Origin: an uncultured Thalassospira sp.
GTDB taxonomy: Bacteria > Pseudomonadota > Alphaproteobacteria > Rhodospirillales_A > Thalassospiraceae
Assembly (NCBI GenBank): GCA_946885765.1
Contig: CAMPHD010000125.1
Location: 1 to 8,373 of the forward strand
Direction of reading: 5' to 3'
DNA length: 8,373 nt
Made by a program: the position numbers and the translations under genes
Notes under the pieces: generated by a model
The model's database searches: none
Told to the model about the DNA's origin: nothing
Seen by the model: the letters and a program-made list of their open reading frames with translations, nothing else
In this document: positions 1 through 5,517 of the stretch, piece by piece
Position numbering within the stretch: position 1 is the stretch's first letter
How the letters are laid out: every line of letters starts with the position of its first letter

Positions 1-35
1 TGATGGTTTTGTGCGTGGTTTGTGCCGCAGTCTGG

Positions 36-55
36 ATTCCCGCCTTCGCGGGAAT
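36..55. repeat. REP-like palindrome, 8-bp arms with 4-base loop
   Basis: The arms ATTCCCGC and GCGGGAAT are perfect inverted repeats around CTTC, and the flanks read TGG on the left and GACGG on the right. From memory, this ATTCCCGC...GCGGGAAT core with a GACGG edge is a widespread dispersed intergenic palindrome in Proteobacteria. It lies about 50 bases past the end of the leftward aldo/keto reductase, a typical place for such elements. It has no T-run on either side, so it is a poor intrinsic terminator, though it could stabilise the 3' end of a transcript. Confidence 0.7.
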
Positions 56-102
56 GACGGTGGTGGCTGGTAGTGGGCGGTGGTAGGCGCTGCCGCTGCT
101 TC

Positions 103-933
103 TCAGGCGGCGCGATCCCATTCCGGGGCGAAATCGGGATCGATCAGGCGGCCGTCTGGTTTGGCGAGTTCGTGGATGTCGGCCATGTCGGCGTCCGACA
201 GCTCGAAATCAAAGATATCGAAATTGGCCTTGGCGTTTTTGGGCGAGCCCGATTTGGGGATCGCCATGACGCCATCCTGTTGCAGCAGCCAGCGCAGGGT
301 GACCTGTGCCGGGGATTTGCCATAGGATTTGGCGATGGCAACCAGCGTTTCGTCCTTCATCACCTTGGCACGGGCCAGCGGGCAATAGGCCGTCAGCAGC
401 ATATCGTTGGCGCGGACACAATCGAGCACCTTGGATTGGTCAAGATAGGGGTGATATTCGACCTGATTGACCGCAAGGGGCGCGTCGCTATGGCCGACCG
501 CGCGTTCGATCAGCTCTGTCGGGAAATTTGAAATCCCGATCAGGTGCGTCATGCCGAGGTTTTTGACCTCGTTCAGGGCTGCGATGGTTTCGCGCAGCGG
601 GATTTCATCATTTGGCCAATGGAGCAGCAGCAGATCGACATGGTCAAGGTCAAGCTTGCGCAGGCTTTCGACCACGGAGGTTTGCAGATCGCCGCTTTGG
701 AATTTGTCGGGCCAGATTTTGGTGGTCAGGAAGTAGTCATCGCGCGCAAGACCCGATGATTTCAGGCCGCGGCCAACCCCTTCCTCGTTATGATACATCT
801 GGGCGGTATCGAAATGGCGATAGCCGATTTTGGCGGCCTCGGCGACCATATATTCGGCGCTCGCGTTATCGAGCTCGTATGTACCCAACCCGAGGGCCGG
901 AATTTCTGTACCCTGCCAGTTCCGGAAAATCAT
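103..933 (-). CDS. Aldo/keto reductase (AKR superfamily)
   Basis: A 276-residue cytosolic NAD(P)H-dependent oxidoreductase that would reduce aldehydes or ketones to alcohols. The full AKR catalytic tetrad is visible: Asp42 and Tyr47 in FDTAQMY, Lys72 in TTKIW, and His105 in LLLHWP. The family signature GYRHFDTAQMYHNEEGVG covers about residues 37-54. The cofactor-phosphate loop IPKSGSPKNAKAN is at 225-237, and GISNF is at 133-137. The length is normal for the DkgA/DkgB-type (2,5-diketo-gluconate or methylglyoxal reductase) branch, but the substrate cannot be read from sequence. The ATG start is supported by AAGGGGG nine bases upstream (minus strand, 943-949). It appears to be transcribed alone, because a terminator separates it from the cobW-type gene upstream. 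Confidence 0.9.
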   Translation of the reverse strand: MIFRNWQGTEIPALGLGTYELDNASAEYMVAEAAKIGYRHFDTAQMYHNEEGVGRGLKSSGLARDDYFLTTKIWPDKFQSGDLQTSVVESLRKLDLDHVDLLLLHWPNDEIPLRETIAALNEVKNLGMTHLIGISNFPTELIERAVGHSDAPLAVNQVEYHPYLDQSKVLDCVRANDMLLTAYCPLARAKVMKDETLVAIAKSYGKSPAQVTLRWLLQQDGVMAIPKSGSPKNAKANFDIFDFELSDADMADIHELAKPDGRLIDPDFAPEWDRAA

Positions 934-1250
934 GATGTTCTACCCCCTTCGATTTGATTTGTTTGATTGTTTTGAGAGCTGTCACAAAGATTAAGTCGTT
1001 GTTTGTGCCAAATTTAGTGCAGTGCAGCGGCATCGCAACCTGTACGGTTGGATGATTGGTGCTCTCCTTCGGTTTGGCGAAGGGATAGAATGCCGATGAA
1101 AAACGGCGAGAAAAAGGGCAAGAAAAAGGGCGACCGCAAGATTTACGATCGCCCGAAGTTCAGGACTTAGAGTGAGGCTGTATCAAGCCAAGACCCAATC
1201 TGATCCAATTTCGGGTTGGGGGCCTTGATGTGGCTCAAATGCAAAAACAA
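934..1250. other. Intergenic region between cobW-type gene and aldo/keto reductase
   Basis: This 317-base stretch has no convincing gene. On the minus strand it should hold the 3' untranslated end of the hisI-cobW transcript and its terminator (annotated separately), then the promoter of the aldo/keto reductase, for which I find no clear -35/-10 pair. Next to the cobW stop is a bulged inverted repeat: ATCAAG (1182-1187) pairs with CTTGAT (1224-1229), and inside it CCCAA (1194-1198) pairs with TTGGG (1216-1220). It has no following T-run. A smaller perfect hairpin, CCTTCG (1066-1071) with CGAAGG (1078-1083), also lacks a T-run. Confidence 0.6.
1123..1154 (-). terminator. Intrinsic terminator of the hisI-cobW unit
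   Basis: Read on the minus strand, GGGCGATCG (1154-1146) can pair with CGGTCGCCC (1136-1128) over nine base pairs, one of them G-U, around a nine-base loop. Five T residues follow at once (1127-1123). This is the standard Rho-independent layout, about 100 bases beyond the stop of the cobW-type gene and in the same direction. On the plus strand there is no T-run, so it should work one way only. Confidence 0.75.
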
Positions 1251-2342
1251 TCAGGATTTTTCGGCGGTTTCCGAGACGGCGGCATTCAGGTGATGAAGCG
1301 AATCACGGATGACCTGCGGGCCGAGATCCTTTGTGATGAAGACGATTTTTGATCGATGATCATCATCGGGCCATGCGGGCAGGGTGGCAGGTGGATGGAA
1401 AATATGCTGCACGGCATGGATCGCGACCGGGTTGCTTTCACCGACCAGATTCAGGATGCCCTTGACGCGCAGAAGGCTTTCGCCGCGCATCTGGGTGAAG
1501 ATTTCCGCCCAGGTGACAAATGCATCCCAATGCAGCGGTTCGTCAAAGGTGATGCAGAAGGACCGGATATGGTCGTCATGCCGGTTGACGTCGTGCGAAT
1601 GGGCGTGGTGGTGGTGATCATGGCCATGATCGTGATGATCGTCGCCGTGCTGCTCATATGCCTCGTCGCGCAGCCATTTCTGCACATCCATGCTTTTGGT
1701 GGCCGGGTCATACAGTCCGGCATTGAACAGTTTGGCCGGGTCAATATCGCCCATGGTGACGGCATGGATCGGGGCGGCGGGGTTCAGATGCCGCAGGCGG
1801 GCTTCAAGGGATGCCAGCGTTTTGGCATCGGCCAGATCGGATTTGGTGATCAGGATGCGGTCGGCAACGGCGGATTGCTTTACACTTTCGGGATGGTCAT
1901 CAAGCTGCCCGGCGCCATGCAGGGCATCCACCGTGGTGACCACGCTATCAAGGCGGAATTTGGCCGTTAACAGCGGATCGGTCATCAGGGTATGCAGGAT
2001 CGGGGCCGGGTCGGCAAGGCCGGTGGTTTCAATGATCACGCGGTCGAATTCCGGTACCTCGCCACGTGTGCGTTTGACAAACAGATCACGCAGCCCCGAA
2101 ATCAGATCACCGCGCACCGAACAGCAGATGCAGCCGGAATTCAGCAGCACGACATCCTCGGACACCTCGCGCACCAGAAGGTGATCAAGGCCGATTTCGC
2201 CAAATTCATTTATCAGAACGGCGGTCTTTGCCATGCCGTCGTGCGACAGCAGGGCATTGAGAAGGGTTGTTTTGCCACTGCCAAGAAATCCGGTGATGAC
2301 GGTGGTGGCAACGCGGTCAAACTGTTCGTCGGAAATCGCCAT
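1251..2342 (-). CDS. CobW/COG0523 family GTPase, probable zinc metallochaperone
   Basis: A 363-residue G3E P-loop GTPase. Walker A GFLGSGKT is at 18-25, the family-defining metal site CICC at 71-74 (Cys71, Cys73, Cys74), the switch/Walker B region IIETTGLADP at 103-112, and the guanine-specificity motif TKSD at 166-169. The CobW C-terminal domain runs from about 259 to the end. Between the two domains, residues about 232-257 form a histidine/aspartate-rich loop, common in zinc- or nickel-linked members. COG0523 proteins hand metal to client enzymes at the cost of GTP, and the zinc-linked subgroup is usually Zur-controlled. It lies nine bases after hisI in the same direction, downstream of the Zur-box-like site and opposite zur-znuCB, so zinc is the likely metal. 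A role in cobalamin synthesis is unlikely because no cob genes are near. No strong ribosome binding site is visible, so translation may be coupled to hisI. Confidence 0.9.
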   Translation of the reverse strand: MAISDEQFDRVATTVITGFLGSGKTTLLNALLSHDGMAKTAVLINEFGEIGLDHLLVREVSEDVVLLNSGCICCSVRGDLISGLRDLFVKRTRGEVPEFDRVIIETTGLADPAPILHTLMTDPLLTAKFRLDSVVTTVDALHGAGQLDDHPESVKQSAVADRILITKSDLADAKTLASLEARLRHLNPAAPIHAVTMGDIDPAKLFNAGLYDPATKSMDVQKWLRDEAYEQHGDDHHDHGHDHHHHAHSHDVNRHDDHIRSFCITFDEPLHWDAFVTWAEIFTQMRGESLLRVKGILNLVGESNPVAIHAVQHIFHPPATLPAWPDDDHRSKIVFITKDLGPQVIRDSLHHLNAAVSETAEKS

Positions 2343-2351
2343 ATCTGATGC

Positions 2352-2756
2352 TTACTTTTTGCCGTAAAGGTCTTCGACGGCGATTTCGGGTTGGGAAATC
2401 ACCACTTCCTCGCCATCGCGGGCGGCGAAATAGAAACAGTTGCGACGCCCCGTGTGGCAGGCAACGCCAAGCTGATCGACCTGTACCAGCACGGTGTCCT
2501 GATCGCAGTCATAGCGGAAATCGATCAGTTTCTGTAGCTGGCCGGAGCTTTCGCCCTTGCGCCAGAGCTTGCCGCGCGAGCGCGAGTAATAGCAGACCCG
2601 GCCGGTTTCAAGTGTTTCGATTACCGCATCGCGGTTCATCCAGGCCATCATCAGAACCTCGCCACTGTCATGCTGCTGGGCGATTGCCGGGATCAGGCCG
2701 CTTTCATTGAATTTCAGTTTGTCGGCAATCTTTGAATTGGCGGCTTTTGTGGTCAT
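2352..2756 (-). CDS. hisI: Phosphoribosyl-AMP cyclohydrolase
   Basis: A 134-residue stand-alone PRA-CH enzyme, the third step of histidine synthesis (opens the adenine ring of phosphoribosyl-AMP). It has no fused HisE domain, as usual in alphaproteobacteria. The zinc ligands known for the family are all present: the Cys in DCDQD, the Cys in ACHTG and the Cys in NCFYF. The aspartates of DCDQD fit the magnesium site. The substrate-binding segment with YYSRSRGKLWRKGESSG is also intact. I chose ATG at 2754-2756 because GGAG stands six bases upstream (2763-2766). A longer frame back to 2804 starts with TTG, has no ribosome binding site and would add non-homologous residues. Its place between a Zur-box-like operator and a COG0523 chaperone suggests a zinc-responsive copy, but it keeps the zinc site, so it does not look like a zinc-free replacement. 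Confidence 0.92.
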   Translation of the reverse strand: MTTKAANSKIADKLKFNESGLIPAIAQQHDSGEVLMMAWMNRDAVIETLETGRVCYYSRSRGKLWRKGESSGQLQKLIDFRYDCDQDTVLVQVDQLGVACHTGRRNCFYFAARDGEEVVISQPEIAVEDLYGKK

Positions 2757-2762
2757 CGAAGG

Positions 2763-2766
2763 CTCC
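2763..2766 (-). promoter_or_regulatory. Ribosome binding site fixing the hisI start
   Basis: GGAG on the minus strand stands six bases before ATG 2756. It favours this start over the TTG-initiated extension to 2804, which has no such site and would place its start codon against the operator. Confidence 0.6.
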
Positions 2767-2804
2767 GGTCGTTGGTTGTTGACTTTTCGCGGCAGTGGCG
2801 TCAA

Positions 2805-2828
2805 GAAATGATATATTATAACATATCA
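2805..2828. promoter_or_regulatory. Zur-box-like operator between hisI and zur
   Basis: Bases 2809-2828, TGATATATTATAACATATCA, form a 20-base palindrome with one mismatched pair (A2815 against C2822). Taken from 2805 to 2827, the stretch matches the gammaproteobacterial Zur consensus as I recall it (GAAATG half, TATA centre, ATAACAT half) at all but two defined positions. On the minus strand it contains a perfect TATAAT, so a bound repressor would cover the -10 of the hisI-cobW promoter. The site lies 49 bases from the hisI start and 54 from the zur start. It is the only such site I see in the window, and it probably controls both directions, including zur itself. Confidence 0.82.
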
Positions 2829-2844
2829 CCCTGTGCCACGGCTT

Positions 2845-2862
2845 TTTGCAGATTAATGCAAA
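2845..2862. repeat. Short inverted repeat in the hisI-zur gap
   Basis: TTTGCA (2845-2850) and TGCAAA (2857-2862) are perfect six-base arms around GATTAA. The element sits between the Zur-box-like site and the zur start. It could be a small hairpin in the zur leader or a second protein site. It could also be chance in an AT-rich gap. Confidence 0.3.
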
Positions 2863-2881
2863 TAGCCCGGCGTGACTTCGG

Positions 2882-3367
2882 ATGTGCGACATGACCGATC
2901 TATTCCCGCAAAAGGGCCACGATCACAACAGATGTATCGATAGCGCAATCGCGCAGGCAGAGAAAGTCTGCGAGGCGGAAAATGCGCGTTTTACCGATAT
3001 GCGCCGCAAGGTATTCAGCCTGATCTGGCAATCGCACAAGGCGGTTACCGCCTATGAGCTGCTTGATTCGCTGCAGGCCGAAGGGCAGCGCGTGCAGCCG
3101 CCGACCGTGTATCGGGCGCTGGAATTCCTGACCGATCTTGGTCTGGTGCACCGTATTGAGTCACTTAATGCCTATTTCGGGTGTGATCAGCCCGATTGCG
3201 ATCATCTGGGGCAGTATTTCATTTGCACCCGATGCGGCCGCGTTGCCGAAACGGTGGATGAGGATGTAAGCATCGCGGTGCGCAAGGCCGCAAAAAATGT
3301 TGGGTTTAAAATTCAGGCGACCACTGTTGAAATCAAAGGCCTTTGCCATGACTGCACCACTCATTGA
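2882..3367 (+). CDS. zur: Zinc uptake regulator Zur (Fur family)
   Basis: A 161-residue Fur-family repressor that binds DNA when loaded with zinc. The N-terminal winged helix spans about 35-95 and contains the recognition-helix segment PPTVYRALEFL (73-83). The C-terminal half carries the structural zinc site with two CxxC pairs, CTRC (115, 118) and CHDC (155, 158). By spacing to E. coli Zur, the regulatory zinc ligands would be His90, Cys101, His108 and Glu123. This pattern, plus the neighbouring znu genes, separates it from Fur, Mur and PerR. A histidine/cysteine-containing head (KGHDHNRC) precedes the DNA-binding domain. A second ATG at 2891 is equally possible, and neither start has a clear ribosome binding site. 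The stop lies inside the start of znuC, so the two genes are translationally linked. The upstream Zur-box-like site implies self-regulation. Confidence 0.92.
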   Translation: MCDMTDLFPQKGHDHNRCIDSAIAQAEKVCEAENARFTDMRRKVFSLIWQSHKAVTAYELLDSLQAEGQRVQPPTVYRALEFLTDLGLVHRIESLNAYFGCDQPDCDHLGQYFICTRCGRVAETVDEDVSIAVRKAAKNVGFKIQATTVEIKGLCHDCTTH

Positions 3368-4196
3368 AGGACGGGGACTGATCCTGTCCTTTGGCAATGA
3401 ACGGGTGCTTGATAACGTGACGCTTTCGATCAATGCGGGCGAGATCATGACCCTGATCGGCCCAAACGGGGCGGGTAAATCAACACTGGTCAAAGCCCTT
3501 CTGGGGCTTCAGCGCGCCGATCAGGGCGAAGTGATCCGCAAGCCGGGCCTTCGTATTGGCTATGTGCCGCAAAAGCTTGCCATTGATCAGGTTTTGCCGA
3601 TGACGGTGAAGCGGTTCCTGACACTGACCCGTTCGGCTTCGCGCGGCGATTGCCAGAAGGTTCTTGAACAGGTCGGTGCCAGCCATGTGATCGACAGCCA
3701 GATGAGCAGCCTTTCGGGGGGCGAGACGCAGCGCGTGATGCTGGCGCGGACATTGTTGCTGCGCCCGGAATTGCTGGTGCTTGATGAGCCGACCCAGGGG
3801 GTTGATGTGACCGGGCAGGCGGAGCTTTACCGCCTGATTGATGATATCCGGGCGGAACTTAATTGTGCGGTGTTGATGATTTCGCATGATCTGCATCTGG
3901 TGATGGCAAAGACCGATCAGGTGGTGTGCTTTAACCGGCATGTCTGTTGTTCGGGAATCCCCGAAACCGTGCGCCAGCATCCTGAATACAGATCCCTGTT
4001 TGGGAATCAGGCGGCGGATGCGATTGGCATTTATACCCATGCACATGATCACGAACATGACCTTGCCGGGCATGTTGTTGATGGCGGGGATGGCCATGAT
4101 CATCATCATGGCCATGTTCATGGGCCGGGATGCGCGCATGGACATCATCATCATGAAGAAATCGACGAAAAAGATCGGATATGGCGGCCGCAATGA
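3348..4196 (+). CDS. znuC: Zinc ABC transporter ATP-binding protein ZnuC
   Basis: The 282-residue cytoplasmic ATPase of the zinc importer. Motifs in order: Walker A GPNGAGKS at 38-45, Q-loop Gln75 in GYVPQ, ABC signature LSGGE at 122-126, Walker B LLVLDEP at 142-148, and the H-loop His in ISHD near 180. Homology begins at MTAPLIEGRG, and AAGG stands eight bases before ATG 3348, so I prefer this to an ATG at 3297. It overlaps the end of zur by 20 bases. The last ~50 residues (from about 231) are a long histidine-rich tail with runs such as HDHHHGHVHG and HGHHHH. Such tails occur in some ZnuC proteins and may bind or sense zinc on the inner face of the membrane. The manganese or iron branch of the family is less likely because zur is adjacent. 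Confidence 0.93.
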   Translation: MTAPLIEGRGLILSFGNERVLDNVTLSINAGEIMTLIGPNGAGKSTLVKALLGLQRADQGEVIRKPGLRIGYVPQKLAIDQVLPMTVKRFLTLTRSASRGDCQKVLEQVGASHVIDSQMSSLSGGETQRVMLARTLLLRPELLVLDEPTQGVDVTGQAELYRLIDDIRAELNCAVLMISHDLHLVMAKTDQVVCFNRHVCCSGIPETVRQHPEYRSLFGNQAADAIGIYTHAHDHEHDLAGHVVDGGDGHDHHHGHVHGPGCAHGHHHHEEIDEKDRIWRPQ

Positions 4197-4990
4197 TGGA
4201 TGATTTTCTGACCCGTGCGGTGATCGGCGGGATTTTGCTGGCGTTTGTCTGCGGGCCGTTCGGGGCGTTTATCGTCTGGCGGCGGATGGCATTTTTTGGC
4301 GATACGCTGGCGCATTCGGCGTTGCTGGGTGTCGCACTCGGGCTTTTGATGGGGGTGGATGTCCGGATCGGGATGATTGCCACCTGTCTTGCGGCAGCCC
4401 TTATCCTTGCCATCGGGCAACGCCAAAGCCGCCTTGGCAGCGATACGGTTCTGGGGATGCTGGCGCATTCGACATTGGCGCTAGGCATGGTTGCCCTTGC
4501 CTTTGTGCAGGGGATTGCGGTTGACCTGATGGCCTATCTGTTTGGGGATATTCTGGCGGTCAATGTCAGTGATATCTGGCTTCTGGGGCTGGGCGGTGGG
4601 TTGGCGCTTCTGGTGCTGGTCTGGATGTGGCGGCCGTTGCTGGCACTTACCGTCAGCCCGGAAATTGCCGCGGCTGAGAGCATTCCGGTCGAACGGCTGC
4701 GTCTGGTCTTCATGCTGCTGATGGCGCTTGTGATTGGCATGGCGATCAAGATTGTCGGGGTTCTTCTGATCACCGCCCTTTTGATCGTGCCGGCGGCCAG
4801 TGCGCGGTTTTTTGCCAGAACACCCGAACAGATGGCGATTGGTGCGGCCCTGTTCGGGGCGGCGTCGGTCATGGCCGGAATCAGCCTTTCATGGCATGTC
4901 GATAGCCCGGCGGGGCCAAGCATCGTGATTTCGGCGGCGGGGTTGTTCCTGCTGTCCGGGATGATGTCGCTGGTTTTGAAGCGGGCCTGA
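4193..4990 (+). CDS. znuB: Zinc ABC transporter permease ZnuB
   Basis: A 265-residue inner-membrane protein of the ABC-3 metal permease family, forming the zinc channel with ZnuC. It has about seven to eight hydrophobic segments (roughly 10-28, 40-54, 58-75, 86-108, 130-147, 171-200, 215-233, 243-262). Two segments typical of the family are GDTLAHSALLGVALG at 36-50 and ALLIVPAASAR at 195-205. The start at 4193 gives an ATGA overlap with the znuC stop and a protein beginning MMDDFLTRA, like other ZnuB proteins. An ATG at 4181, adding MAAA, cannot be excluded. Neither start has a strong ribosome binding site, so coupling to znuC is likely. No znuA follows, and the next genes belong to a toxin-antitoxin remnant. 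Confidence 0.92.
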   Translation: MMDDFLTRAVIGGILLAFVCGPFGAFIVWRRMAFFGDTLAHSALLGVALGLLMGVDVRIGMIATCLAAALILAIGQRQSRLGSDTVLGMLAHSTLALGMVALAFVQGIAVDLMAYLFGDILAVNVSDIWLLGLGGGLALLVLVWMWRPLLALTVSPEIAAAESIPVERLRLVFMLLMALVIGMAIKIVGVLLITALLIVPAASARFFARTPEQMAIGAALFGAASVMAGISLSWHVDSPAGPSIVISAAGLFLLSGMMSLVLKRA

Positions 4991-5008
4991 TCTGCTATCA
5001 CATTCTGA

Positions 5009-5044
5009 TTGCGGCTTTCGATTGCGCTATCATATAATGATAGC
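5009..5044 (+). promoter_or_regulatory. hicAB promoter with palindromic operator
   Basis: GCTATCATATAATGATAGC (5026-5044) is a perfect inverted repeat with eight-base arms around ATA. It contains a consensus TATAAT -10 box at 5033-5038. The best -35 partner is TTGCGG at 5009-5014 with an 18-base spacer, which matches only TTG of the consensus. A direct copy of the half-site, GCTATCA, occurs at 4994-5000. A palindrome over the -10 just before the hicA remnant is what one expects of an operator bound by the ribbon-helix-helix domain of HicB. Confidence 0.6.
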
Positions 5045-5147
5045 ATGCAGGGCAAACATAGAAAGACCTTGGTTGCAGTTTTTACCGATCCGGTATCAGG
5101 TGCGCGATGCGCGTGATTTTCTGATCCGCACAGGAGTAACGCCATGA
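5045..5147 (+). pseudogene. hicA: hicA toxin remnant, internal deletion and frameshift
   Basis: From ATG 5045 one frame gives MQGKHRKTLVAVFTDPVSG, matching the N-terminus of HicA toxins as I know the family, then runs off to a TGA at 5114-5116. A second frame gives RYQVRDARDFLIRTGVTP from 5091 to a stop at 5145-5147, matching the HicA C-terminus and overlapping the hicB ATG in the usual hicAB way. The middle of the ~80-residue protein, including the catalytic histidine and most of the double-stranded-RNA-binding-like fold, is missing. HicA is an mRNA interferase, and this copy cannot make one. Both ends show family-like residues over the same bases 5091-5100 (CGGTATCAGG), which suggests deletion between two short repeats. 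Confidence 0.75.
5132..5136 (+). promoter_or_regulatory. Ribosome binding site of hicB
   Basis: AGGAG stands seven bases before ATG 5144, inside the 3' end of the hicA remnant. It lets hicB be translated even though hicA is broken. Confidence 0.7.
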
Positions 5148-5494
5148 ATGCAATGACTTACAAAGGTTATATGGCGCGTGTCGAATTCGATTCCGATGAC
5201 GAGATTTTCGTCGGCCATGTTGCCGGTATTCGGGACCGTGTCGGATTTCATGCCGATACGGTTGCGGATCTGAAGGAAGCCTTTTACGAGGCGGTAGACG
5301 ATTATCTTGAGACCTGTGCCAAGACGGGCAAGACGCCGCAAAAAACTTATTCCGGCAAGATGATGCTGCGGGTCAGTCCCGATATTCACCGGAAGGCAGC
5401 GATTGCTGCAGAACTGGCGGGTAAAAGCCTTAACCAGTGGAGCGAGGAAATCATCGAAAAGGCGGTCAAACGCAAGGAGCCTTCGACCGCCTGA
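5144..5494 (+). CDS. hicB: HicB family antitoxin
   Basis: A 116-residue type II antitoxin with the usual two parts. The N-terminal part (about 1-60) is the partial RNase-H-like fold that covers HicA, with the typical segments YKGYMARVEFDSDDEIFVGHV and DLKEAFYEAVDDYLETC. The C-terminal part (about 71-108) reads GKMMLRVSPDIHRKAAIAAE then LAGKSLNQWSEEIIEKAV, a ribbon-helix-helix DNA-binding domain. The start is supported by AGGAG seven bases upstream. The open frame is intact and of normal length, although the partner toxin upstream is deleted. It could still bind the palindrome at 5026-5044, or neutralise or cross-talk with HicA toxins encoded elsewhere. It converges on metC with only 23 bases between stops, and I see no terminator there. 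Confidence 0.88.
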   Translation: MNAMTYKGYMARVEFDSDDEIFVGHVAGIRDRVGFHADTVADLKEAFYEAVDDYLETCAKTGKTPQKTYSGKMMLRVSPDIHRKAAIAAELAGKSLNQWSEEIIEKAVKRKEPSTA

Positions 5495-5517
5495 TATTCG
5501 TTCCGGGCTGAGAAACC

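Noticed and set aside
57..90. GG-rich tract that could form a G-quadruplex
   Set aside because: Mostly two-G runs with irregular spacing, so only a weak two-layer structure is possible; no positional argument for function.
1090..1170. A 26-codon basic, lysine-rich frame on the plus strand with AGGG upstream
   Set aside because: It overlaps the minus-strand terminator; its lysine codons are simply the reverse complement of the T-run and stem. The 12-base direct repeat in it is A-rich and low in complexity. No resemblance to a known small protein.
2757..2804. 16-residue extension of HisI to a TTG at 2804
   Set aside because: Rare start codon, no ribosome binding site, and it would begin at the edge of the operator. 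ATG 2756 has GGAG at good spacing.
3480..4193. 237-codon minus-strand frame opposite znuC
   Set aside because: Antisense shadow of znuC; its methionine runs are the complement of the His codons in the ZnuC tail.
5026..5044. Considered as a second Zur site
   Set aside because: It is AT-rich and palindromic, but the arm sequence GCTATCAT does not match the Zur half-site, and its place before hicA remnant and hicB fits a HicB operator better.
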